NCBI GenBank assembly: GCA_964652155.1 | Contig: CAZZBK010000014.1 | Location: 3,319 to 67,318 of the forward strand | Origin: CAZZBK01 sp964652155 | Lineage (GTDB): Bacteria; Planctomycetota; Planctomycetia; Pirellulales; PNKZ01 | DNA: 64,000 bases | Direction: 5' to 3' | In this document: positions 25,032-32,575 of the stretch, in pieces | Layout: each line of letters begins with the position of its first letter | Numbering within the stretch: the stretch's first letter is position 1 | Translations under genes and position numbers: made by a program | The notes under the pieces: model-generated | Database searches by the model: none | Told to the model about the DNA's origin: nothing | What the model saw: only the letters and a program-made list of their open reading frames with translations

Positions 25032-26627
25032 TCAATCGCGCGGGGCCACGGGCACCACGGGAGCTTTGGCGTCGGCGGCGTTTGGAGCCGCGGGGGCAAC
25101 CGTGGCCGGAGGGGCCATCGTAGCGCGGAACACAAATAGCACCCGCTGCAACGGAGCTTGCCGCGCCTGTTGATCGGCAACATAACCGCGAGCCGCAACC
25201 TTCTGCTGCTCGAGTGCTCGATTGTCATATGCTACCGGAGCAGAAGCGGCGGCCGTCGCTGGGGCTGCGAGAGGTGCAGCCTTGGCGGCCAGTGGGGCTG
25301 AGCCGGGAGCCGCTCCACCCAACCCCGTTTGTGACTCCTGGGGGGTCGAACGACCGTTGAGATTCGCCGACGGTTGCGGCGCGCCGTCGATAGGGAGCGC
25401 GAGACGAGCGTAACGGCTCCCTTGATTTGAATGCGCGTCCCGTTCTTGGGGCGTGGTGGCGTTTTTCCTCAGTGGGGCCGCTGGCTCATTCAGCACTTGA
25501 GCTTCGGACTTGCGTTTGTCGGCCAGACTGTCGACAGCTTGTGGCTTGGCAGCCGCCGCCAGTCTCGGATCCTGATAGTCCGAGACGTTCTTGGCCAAAT
25601 CGGCACGCCGAGGCGCGTTGACCACCACTTGGCGGTAGGTCGACTGCTGGTTGTTCAGATCGCTGACAATACTCTGCACCTGGTCCGGCGGCGCGACGAC
25701 ATAGACCATGTCGAGGTCGGTTGCCGCCACGCTGCGACCAAGCTCGCGACGTTGCTGGTTCTGGCCCATGTTGCGTTGCAGTTGTTGCTTGACTTGCTCC
25801 GCGCTAGCCAGGTTGCTCGCCGGTGGAGCGACCGACACGCCATTTTTTGCCAACACCGACATAAAGGGATCGCTGGCCAGTTGAGCCGGGTCGACGTCGA
25901 TTTGCACCACGGTCACAGCGTCGTCCAACAACGCTTCGGCCAAGGCATGATCGACGACCGCCAGTTGCTGGGCGATCTGCTCACCCGCCTGGGCATTAAA
26001 TCCCAACCGTTGAGTTTCTTGCACAACAGCCCCGCGGCGCCACATATCTTGCGTCAGGTCGCTGAGCGTTGCCGCTTTCCCCTGAGTCGACGCCGACACG
26101 GCGAATCCCGCGGCCTGCTCGGCCACCTGCTTCATGACCTCGCCGCGTTCGACTGCCGCGGGAGGGCTCAATGCCGAAGCGGGTTCGCTGGCCGGTTGGA
26201 GCGCCGTGAGGGCCCTGGGGGCTTCGACGGTTAACTTCGCGTCGTGTTCGTAAGAGAACGTGACCAGCAGCGAGGCGGCGATTGCCGTGCCTGCCCACAG
26301 CCACGGGCGATATCCACGCGGCCAACGCAGGTGCCATTCGCGCGGCGCATCGGTCGGCGACTCGAGTGCCGCAGGGCGACGCTCTCCCAGCAGCATCTCT
26401 TTTTCTGCTTGCCGCAACACACGCTCAGCCAGATCATCCGAGAGCCGCAGGCGAGGGAGCGTCCGCAGGTCATCGCGCAGCGCCACCAGCTCGTCGCGCC
26501 ATTGTCGCAACTCGGCACTGCTGGCCAGCAGTGCGTCGGCGCGTTGCCGTTCGGCCGCGGTCAGTTCGCCGTCGACATAGGCGCTGATCAGTTCGAGATT
26601 GGAGCTGGGAGAATGCTCGTCGGACAT
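25032..26627 (-). CDS. Transmembrane anti-sigma factor-like protein
   Basis: 531 aa. Residues about 12-60 form the helical anti-sigma domain (LELISAYVDGELTAAERQRADALLAS) but the zinc ligands H-x3-C-x2-C are missing, so it is a zinc-less variant. One membrane helix follows (PWLWAGTAIAASLLVTFSY, near residue 110). The large periplasmic part is Ala/Gln/Pro-rich with a DUF-like central domain (VVQIDVDPAQLASDPFMSVL, VYVVAPPDQVQSIVSDLN) and ends LQRVLFVFRATM. It lies 56 bases after the ECF sigma gene and is presumed to hold that sigma factor at the membrane. Confidence 0.85.
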   Translation of the reverse strand: MSDEHSPSSNLELISAYVDGELTAAERQRADALLASSAELRQWRDELVALRDDLRTLPRLRLSDDLAERVLRQAEKEMLLGERRPAALESPTDAPREWHLRWPRGYRPWLWAGTAIAASLLVTFSYEHDAKLTVEAPRALTALQPASEPASALSPPAAVERGEVMKQVAEQAAGFAVSASTQGKAATLSDLTQDMWRRGAVVQETQRLGFNAQAGEQIAQQLAVVDHALAEALLDDAVTVVQIDVDPAQLASDPFMSVLAKNGVSVAPPASNLASAEQVKQQLQRNMGQNQQRRELGRSVAATDLDMVYVVAPPDQVQSIVSDLNNQQSTYRQVVVNAPRRADLAKNVSDYQDPRLAAAAKPQAVDSLADKRKSEAQVLNEPAAPLRKNATTPQERDAHSNQGSRYARLALPIDGAPQPSANLNGRSTPQESQTGLGGAAPGSAPLAAKAAPLAAPATAAASAPVAYDNRALEQQKVAARGYVADQQARQAPLQRVLFVFRATMAPPATVAPAAPNAADAKAPVVPVAPRD

Positions 26628-26683
26628 CGCTCGCTCGTCGGCCCTTTCGTGGCGTATGCGTCACGGTCTTACACAATTGCAAA

Positions 26684-27238
26684 CTAGTCTTCCATCACCA
26701 TCGTCTTGAGTCGTTCACGCAATTGCTCGCGGGCTCGAAACAGCCGGCTGCGCACGGTCCCCACCGGCACGTCGAGCAACTGTGCGATCGTGTCATAATC
26801 GTAGCCTTCGATTTCTCGCAAGATCAACACCTGCCGGTACTCGTCGGCGAGCGTTGCCAACGCGCCCTGCACCTGAGCGGCGCGTTCGCGTTGCTGCATG
26901 GGGCCGTCGGGGGGTAAGGCGTCGTCGGTCACTTCCAGTGTCGTCTCGTCTCGCAAGCGATCGAGTGACCGATCGGGCCGTCGTCGTCTGCGCAGGCTGA
27001 TCGACCGGTTGATGGCGATCCGGTACAGCCAGGTGAAGAACGAGGCGCGTCGCTCGAACGATTCGAGTTTCAAAAAGGCTTGCACAAATGTTTCTTGAAC
27101 CACGTCGGCCGCGTCACTCGTCGAGCCCATCGCATGCGCCAGCGCGTTGTAGAGCCGGTCCTGGTATTTGCGTACCAGTTGGCCGAACGCGTCGGTGTTG
27201 CCAGCCAGCGTGGCATCGATGAGTTGAACGTCGTCCAC
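26684..27238 (-). CDS. ECF RNA polymerase sigma factor
   Basis: 184 aa sigma-70 family protein. Region 2 is visible as GQLVRKYQDRLYNALAHAMG, DAADVVQETFVQAFLKL and FFTWLYRIAINRSISLRR; region 4 as LATLADEYRQVLILREIEGYDYDTIAQLLDVPVGTVRSRLFRAREQL. There is no region 1 or 3, as in ECF proteins. GTG start at 27238. It directs transcription in response to an envelope signal transmitted by the downstream anti-sigma protein; target promoters were not identified. Confidence 0.95.
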   Translation of the reverse strand: MDDVQLIDATLAGNTDAFGQLVRKYQDRLYNALAHAMGSTSDAADVVQETFVQAFLKLESFERRASFFTWLYRIAINRSISLRRRRRPDRSLDRLRDETTLEVTDDALPPDGPMQQRERAAQVQGALATLADEYRQVLILREIEGYDYDTIAQLLDVPVGTVRSRLFRAREQLRERLKTMVMED

Positions 27239-27375
27239 CGCGGTTACCTGAGATTAAGACGCCCCACGAGCGAGAAAAGTTCCCGCAGCTTGCTTCGCCA
27301 AGTCGGTCATCGGCTTTTCGTCGCCGTCCATCATGAGCGGCGGCCGGGGGCGCTGTCAAACTCGTTGACCGATCA

Positions 27376-28644
27376 TCACTTCGGTCGATCGACGGATACA
27401 GGCACTCGGCCCCCTGAGCGGAGCAAATACGTCCAAAAAGCCGCGCCCACCAACAGCAATCCGAGGCTGATATTCTGCGAAATGCTCAAGCCTGTGTGGA
27501 AGACCGCCGCTTCGTCGACTCGAATGACCTCTTCCAAGAACCGGACGACGGGGTAGATCGTGAACACCCAGGCCAGCAATTCACCGTTACGGCGGCGCAG
27601 CGGCTCGTAGGCCAGCAGGAAGCAACAGATCAGCGCCGCGCCAAAGGCACTGTACAGTTGCGAGGGTTGCACGCGCAGGCTACGCGCCGACTCGGTAGAC
27701 CACAAAAACGGCGTGCTTTGACTGGCCACGCTCAGACTGACCCGCTGACCATGCAACGACTGCAACAGTCCATTGAGGGCCTCAGCGATGCTCGTCACGG
27801 GCTGATCTTGCACCGACACGACCACGGCACCGCTTTTGACCCCCGCGCGCTCGGCGGCCGAGTCGGGCTTGACCTCGGCGACGACGACGCGCGACGACTC
27901 ATCTTCGCGCAGCTTGAGCCCCTGCACGAACAGGCGGTTTTGCTCCAGTTGTTGCATGAACGGCGGACTACCGGCAGGAAACGAGACGGCCCAGGGAACC
28001 TCGCACGGCGCGCCAAAGCAACAGCCGTTGAGAAAACAGCCGATGCGACCCAGGGCCAGCCCGAGAAGTAAACTCGGCGCGATAATGTCGGCCATTTGCA
28101 ACCATTCCAAGCCGTGGCGTCGCACATACAACCACGCAAGGGGCAACGCTCCGAAGAGCGAGCCGTAAACGACGAGTCCTCCTTGCGTGATGTTCAGCAT
28201 CGCGCCGAGTGACTCGGACAACGTGTCACGTTGGAACTGATCCCAATACTCGATCACGTAGAAGAGCCTCGCGCCGGCGATCCCCGCGGCGAACATGCCC
28301 AAGGCCATCGAATAGATATGCTCAGGGTCGATGCCCGACTTGCGCGCGCGGCCTAGCGCCAACTGCATGCCGGCCAAGACCCCGGCCAGTAGCATGACAC
28401 CATAGCCGCGGATCGGCAGTCCCAGGCCGGGCTCGGCGACTCGGGGCAAGACCCAGGCCACGATGGCCGCCACGAGGCCCATCAGCGGCAAATAGGCTTT
28501 CGTGTCGCTGGACCACCCCTGCTGCCAGACCAGCAGCGTCAGCATAATCGCGCACGCCACGACCCAGGCGACGAGCAGAGCGCCGAACCCAAAGGTCGGC
28601 CAGCCCCACAGCTCGTCTGGAATATAAAAGAGCGTTGTTCGCAT
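27376..28644 (-). CDS. lgt: Lgt-type prolipoprotein diacylglyceryl transferase with inserted PDZ-like domain
   Basis: 422 aa, against about 290 for E. coli Lgt. The enzyme moves diacylglycerol to the lipobox Cys of prolipoproteins. Membrane segments and the family core are present: GYGVMLLAGVLAGMQLALGRAR, GIAGARLFYVIEYW, TQGGLVVYGSLFGA, GLALGRIGCFLNGCCFG and RVQPSQLYSAFG. Between them, about residues 238-310, is a soluble PDZ-like domain (VVAEVKPDSAAERAGVKSG, SVQDQPV, EALNGLLQ). The position of E. coli H103 (in FHGGL) is Tyr here. There are also about 60-70 extra N-terminal residues with two membrane segments. Next to panC and folK. Confidence 0.88.
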   Translation of the reverse strand: MRTTLFYIPDELWGWPTFGFGALLVAWVVACAIMLTLLVWQQGWSSDTKAYLPLMGLVAAIVAWVLPRVAEPGLGLPIRGYGVMLLAGVLAGMQLALGRARKSGIDPEHIYSMALGMFAAGIAGARLFYVIEYWDQFQRDTLSESLGAMLNITQGGLVVYGSLFGALPLAWLYVRRHGLEWLQMADIIAPSLLLGLALGRIGCFLNGCCFGAPCEVPWAVSFPAGSPPFMQQLEQNRLFVQGLKLREDESSRVVVAEVKPDSAAERAGVKSGAVVVSVQDQPVTSIAEALNGLLQSLHGQRVSLSVASQSTPFLWSTESARSLRVQPSQLYSAFGAALICCFLLAYEPLRRRNGELLAWVFTIYPVVRFLEEVIRVDEAAVFHTGLSISQNISLGLLLVGAAFWTYLLRSGGRVPVSVDRPK

Positions 28645-28674
28645 ATTCTCGCCCGTGCTTGGGGGGTCGCTGGA

Positions 28675-29535
28675 TCAGAATGTAAACCGTTCGTTGTCGA
28701 TCAGCCGCGTCGCGCCGACCCGTGCGGCAATGATGGCATACACCGGCTCGTGAAGTTGCTCGACGGGCGCAAGTTGCCGGCCGTCGACGATCGCCAGATA
28801 CTCGACGATCACTTGCGGCTCGGCGGCCAACACCGCTTGCATCGCCGTCAGAATCACCTGGGCCGAGCGTTCTCCTTGTCGCACCAGATCGTTGCCCCGA
28901 CGCAGGGCACGGCACAAGGCCAGGGCTTGCTGTCGCTCGCTGGCACTGAGGTACGCATTGCGCGAGCTCATCGCCAAGCCATCGGGCTCGCGCACGATGG
29001 GGCACACGCGCAGCTCGACATTCAGGCGCAGGTCGTCGATCATGCGCTGCACGACGAGCGATTGTTGCAAATCCTTTCGGCCAAAATAGGCCGCGTCGGC
29101 CTGCGTGGCCAGCAGCAGCTTGAGCACGATCGTCGCCACGCCGCAAAAGTGTCCGGGTCGACGTTCCCCCTCCCAAGGGAGCGCAACCCCTTGGACGTCG
29201 ACGCGGGTGGCATCGCCGGGGACGTACATCTGATCGACCGTTGGGGCAAAGACAACCTCGACTCGATGAGCCGAGAGCATGTGCAGATCGGCATCCAGCG
29301 TGCGTGGATAGCGTTGATAATCTTCATGCGGGCCGAATTGCGTGGGATTGACAAAGATCGTGACGATGACGAAGTCGCATTCACGCTCGGCGGCCGCCAC
29401 GAGGCTTACATGCCCGGCGTGCAACGCGCCCATCGTGGGGACAACCCCGATCCGCTGTCCCTGTTTGCGGGCAGCGACGACCGCGGCGCGTAATTCGGCG
29501 GTCGTGGTAATAATGCGCGGGGCGCTCGTCGACAT
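28675..29535 (-). CDS. panC: Pantothenate synthetase PanC
   Basis: 286 aa. Condenses pantoate with beta-alanine using ATP in coenzyme A synthesis. The nucleotidyltransferase signature is intact: VVPTMGALHAGHVSLV with the HIGH-type HAGH, FVNPTQFGPHEDYQRYPR, FAPTVDQMYV, AYFGRKDLQQ, and the KMSKS-like MSSRNAYLSASER. Length is normal. It begins 24 bases after the folK stop on the same strand, suggesting a folate/CoA vitamin transcription unit reading into lgt. Confidence 0.96.
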   Translation of the reverse strand: MSTSAPRIITTTAELRAAVVAARKQGQRIGVVPTMGALHAGHVSLVAAAERECDFVIVTIFVNPTQFGPHEDYQRYPRTLDADLHMLSAHRVEVVFAPTVDQMYVPGDATRVDVQGVALPWEGERRPGHFCGVATIVLKLLLATQADAAYFGRKDLQQSLVVQRMIDDLRLNVELRVCPIVREPDGLAMSSRNAYLSASERQQALALCRALRRGNDLVRQGERSAQVILTAMQAVLAAEPQVIVEYLAIVDGRQLAPVEQLHEPVYAIIAARVGATRLIDNERFTF

Positions 29536-29559
29536 GAAATCGTCCGTTTTCTCAGTCTG

Positions 29560-30393
29560 TTATGAATGTCGCAGCGCCTCGATGGCCGCCACGGTCTCGA
29601 AGAGTTGCCCACCGACATCCGCGTTCCTCAAACGGAGCACGGGCCCCACCGTGCCATCATACAATTCGTCTCCCAATGCTTGGGTGAGTGGCCCGACCGA
29701 CGGCAGATCGAGCCACACAACGAGTTTTGTCAGCCCCTGGAGTTCCGGCGACCAATGGGGAGACAGCAGTGGTTTGTCCCCCGATCGCCATTGCGAACAC
29801 GCCGCCTCGACCGTTGCGGGCGTGGCAACGCTCGGCGACAAAATATCGAGCGGCACTCGGGTCGTCAACGCATCGAACAACGCCTGGGCGGCAATCCGGT
29901 CGCGGCTGGCGATGGCAATATGCGTGGCTGCCGATTGCCAATGGCTCCACAAGCGATCGATGGTCCAACGCACGAGGGGATGACGCCAGTCGGCGGCGAT
30001 CTGCTGGGCGGGCTCCAGTACAAAGCGGCGAAACGTCATGCGTGGATGCGGGATCTCAATTCGGGGATCAGTGACCACCTGTTCATCATAGAGCACGATG
30101 TCGATGTCGATCGGTCGTTCGCCCCAACGGATCTGCCGCTCGCGTCCCAGGGCCAACTCGATCTGCTGGCATTGGGTCAGGAGTGCTTGTGGAGCGAGTG
30201 CGGTTTCGACCGTGATGACCCCGTTGAGATAGTTGGGCTGCGCGGTCGGTCCCCCGACGGGTGTGGTGTCGAGAAACGAACTCACTTGTTTGACGCGGCA
30301 GTCGCTCAGCGCGGACAATGCGCTGACCGCCGCGCGCAAATGAGCGGCACGATCTCCCAGGTTCGATCCCAACGCCAGCAATGCCTGAGCCAT
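29560..30393 (-). CDS. folK: FolK (HPPK) with a C-terminal extension
   Basis: 277 aa, about 110 longer than a usual FolK. Transfers pyrophosphate to 6-hydroxymethyl-dihydropterin in folate synthesis. Motifs of the first 150 residues: ALLALGSNLGDRAAHL, SSFLDTTPVGGPTAQPNYLNGV, IELALGRERQIRWGERPIDIDIVLYD, and EIPHPRMTFRRFVLEPAQQI. The last ~120 residues (ATHIAIASRDRIAAQALFDAL to the end) are a separate alpha/beta-looking region without a recognised family. Followed by panC; upstream is a small Cys-containing ORF. Confidence 0.92.
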   Translation of the reverse strand: MAQALLALGSNLGDRAAHLRAAVSALSALSDCRVKQVSSFLDTTPVGGPTAQPNYLNGVITVETALAPQALLTQCQQIELALGRERQIRWGERPIDIDIVLYDEQVVTDPRIEIPHPRMTFRRFVLEPAQQIAADWRHPLVRWTIDRLWSHWQSAATHIAIASRDRIAAQALFDALTTRVPLDILSPSVATPATVEAACSQWRSGDKPLLSPHWSPELQGLTKLVVWLDLPSVGPLTQALGDELYDGTVGPVLRLRNADVGGQLFETVAAIEALRHS

Positions 30394-30402
30394 GCCGGTA
30401 TC

Positions 30403-30594
30403 TTAGCGATTATTTCGCGTTGGGTCATGGGAGGCGAACATCCAAGGCGTCACGACCTCAGGTGGCTGAGGCTGTTCCCCCAGTTGCGCACAGGCACTCA
30501 AGCCAAGCATGCGACAGGACTCGGCCGCGAATGATTCTCGGCAATTCCGCAGCCAGCCGCTATTCAAACAGCCCACCCAGGAGGATAATCGCAC
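30403..30594 (-). CDS. Small Cys-containing ORF, unrecognised
   Basis: 63 aa from a GTG at 30594 (the frame is open to 30654, overlapping the divergent DUF309 gene). It ends nine bases before folK. Four cysteines (GCLNSGWLRNC, ESCRMLGLSAC) are regularly spaced, and the tail PPEVVTPWMF looks protein-like. No family or signal peptide was recognised, so this may be a chance frame. Confidence 0.3.
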   Translation of the reverse strand: MRLSSWVGCLNSGWLRNCRESFAAESCRMLGLSACAQLGEQPQPPEVVTPWMFASHDPTRNNR

Positions 30595-30643
30595 GCGACA
30601 GGCCCTCCCCCGAACGACGCTCCCTTGGCCCGTGATGTGACGG

Positions 30644-31024
30644 ATGACCGACACCGTGTACCCGCCGCTGTACTTAAAGGGGATCGAGTATTTTAACGCT
30701 TGTGAGTTTTTCGAGGCCCACGAGGCGTGGGAGGAAATCTGGACCGAGTATTTTGGGCCTGATCGACGATTCTATCAGGGGCTGATCCAGGCGGCGGTGG
30801 CTTTGCATCATTTTGGCAACGGTAACCTGCGCGGGGCAAAAAAGGTGTACTACGGAGCGCGCGGTTACCTGGAACCGTTCCGTCCGTTGCACATGGGCCT
30901 GAACCTGGATAAGTTCATCACCGAGCTCGACGCGTGTTTTGCGTCGGTCGTGGCAGGCGAGACGCCTGCGGCGGGCGTCGAAATCGTGCCGGACCTGATT
31001 CCCGAGATTCACTTGCCTTCGTAG
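30644..31024 (+). CDS. DUF309 domain protein
   Basis: 126 aa helical protein. The family signature is clear: GIEYFNACEFFEAHEAWEEIW near residue 9 and RRFYQGLIQAAVALHHFGNGN near 42, followed by GAKKVYYGARGYLEPF. DUF309 is widespread but without a proven function; the conserved His/Glu residues suggest metal binding. It diverges from the folK region and converges with the FadL-like gene. Confidence 0.9.
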   Translation: MTDTVYPPLYLKGIEYFNACEFFEAHEAWEEIWTEYFGPDRRFYQGLIQAAVALHHFGNGNLRGAKKVYYGARGYLEPFRPLHMGLNLDKFITELDACFASVVAGETPAAGVEIVPDLIPEIHLPS

Positions 31025-31048
31025 CACGCTCGTGTTCGACGGGGTTGG

Positions 31049-32272
31049 CTATGGAAACCGCCAAGTCATGCCCGCCGCAATCCAATAGCTGGCGATGGCG
31101 GTCGACGTCGAAGGGCCCAACTGCTCGCTGTCGCGAAACATGCCGCCGGCCATCACGTCGAGGTCAAGGTTGTCGAGCATGAAGTTCTGAATGCCCATGC
31201 CGCCAGAGATTCGATGCTGGCTGGAGACGGCCATCAAGGCTTGCGTGTAGCGTAGCGCGGCGGGTCCGCCGGGCGGAACGATGCCCCCCAGGTCCCCCAG
31301 CGGTGACGGATCGACCGGGTCCTGCGCGAATACGTAGCCGGCCCGATAGCGTAACCGGCCGGCCGTGTATTGAGCACCCAACTGAAGAATCCATTGATTG
31401 ACGTAGATGGAGCGAAAGAGCGCTGCGTCGTCCCAGTTCTTGAACACGACGTCCATCGCTAGGAGTAACCGGCCTTCGAGCAGTCGCGTGTTGGCCACTC
31501 CCAAGCCGACGTTTTGCGGCAGATCCATGCGGACGTCTTGAAACGATGTGATCGGTCCGGCTGAAAAGCGGATGGCGTTGTCAAAATTGAAGGCCTGCTT
31601 GGACTGATAGTAGCACCCCAACGAGGTGGCGTCGTTGAGTTGACAGTTGATTCCAGTCACTCCGCGGAGCGCGTAGCCAGGAGTCAAGCCGCCGACGCCC
31701 ACAAATGGCCCATCGAACAGGGCGATTCCCAACGACATGCCTGCCCCGATCGACCACCGATCGGTGAGTTGATAGCTGAGCGCGTTGGTTAACTCGAAGA
31801 TCTGCATCGCAGCGCTGGTGCCATTGCTGGCGGGAATGTGACGAAAGTCAGCGCCCCCCGCGCCAGCCGTGATGAATGCCACGCCCAGCGTGGCCGGAAT
31901 ATCGAGCGCGGCCAGATCTTGCGACACGCCGATGTTGCCCATCGGTATTCCTGGCGCGGTCGACTTACCCTCGAATGGGTCAACGCCCAACAGCGCAATC
32001 GGGGCCGTCTGCTGCATATTGAAGGTGGGCTCAACCCAAGCGCCTGCGAAGGTGAACTGGGTCCCCGAAAACTGTGCAAGCGTGGCCGGATTGCCGTTCA
32101 CGCCTGAGAGCATGTCTTGTGGACGTGCGATGCTCGCGCCCCCCATCGCTCCTGAGACCGGCATCAGGGTGTTGTGTGACTCCACACCAAATCCCTGGCC
32201 AAAAGCCACTGCGGTCGACAGCCAGACGGCGACGGCCATGACCTGGCCCAACTGCATAGCGCGAGTGCACAT
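31049..32272 (-). CDS. FadL/OMPP1-like outer-membrane transport protein
   Basis: 407 aa from ATG 32272, giving a signal peptide (AMQLGQVMAVAVWLSTAVAFG). Start of the mature chain GFGVESHNTLMPVSGAMGGASIARPQDMLSGVNGNPATLAQFSGTQ matches the N-terminal hatch pattern of FadL/TodX proteins (an NPA motif after a small-residue stretch). The remainder is beta-barrel-like with alternating hydrophobic strands and ends in a terminal aromatic residue (MTWRFP), as outer-membrane barrels do. Would carry hydrophobic molecules across the outer membrane. Low sequence similarity to FadL is expected, so the family call is moderate. Confidence 0.75.
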   Translation of the reverse strand: MCTRAMQLGQVMAVAVWLSTAVAFGQGFGVESHNTLMPVSGAMGGASIARPQDMLSGVNGNPATLAQFSGTQFTFAGAWVEPTFNMQQTAPIALLGVDPFEGKSTAPGIPMGNIGVSQDLAALDIPATLGVAFITAGAGGADFRHIPASNGTSAAMQIFELTNALSYQLTDRWSIGAGMSLGIALFDGPFVGVGGLTPGYALRGVTGINCQLNDATSLGCYYQSKQAFNFDNAIRFSAGPITSFQDVRMDLPQNVGLGVANTRLLEGRLLLAMDVVFKNWDDAALFRSIYVNQWILQLGAQYTAGRLRYRAGYVFAQDPVDPSPLGDLGGIVPPGGPAALRYTQALMAVSSQHRISGGMGIQNFMLDNLDLDVMAGGMFRDSEQLGPSTSTAIASYWIAAGMTWRFP

Positions 32273-32575
32273 TGAACAACTCTCGTTAACGATGACGAAT
32301 AGGATTGGAATCGGTTGTGGTCGCAACAATTTTAGGGGCGACACAGAAAGTTCTTCCTATGTGGGTTGTAACGACCGTGCCGCGCTTTTCTTGAGGGGCA
32401 CAGCTAGGCAGCAAGCACTCGCTGCGGTGTGTGTGGAACTCCTCCCTCATCAGAAATCCATCAGAAGACAAGCGTTTAAGAGGCACCCGGCTCTGGCGTA
32501 ATCGACTCGACAGCTTTACCCTGGTGTAGCGACGTGGTGCATGATTGCTGGGTGCTGGCTGAGGAGTTTTCGACC
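32273..32575. other. Divergent intergenic region, regulatory content unresolved
   Basis: About 300 bases between the FadL-like and arylsulfatase genes. A GAGGAG ribosome binding site for the sulfatase lies at 32561-32566. No RNA gene, repeat or clear promoter was recognised; the 14-codon upstream extension of the sulfatase frame is rejected in favour of the lipoprotein signal. Confidence 0.5.
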
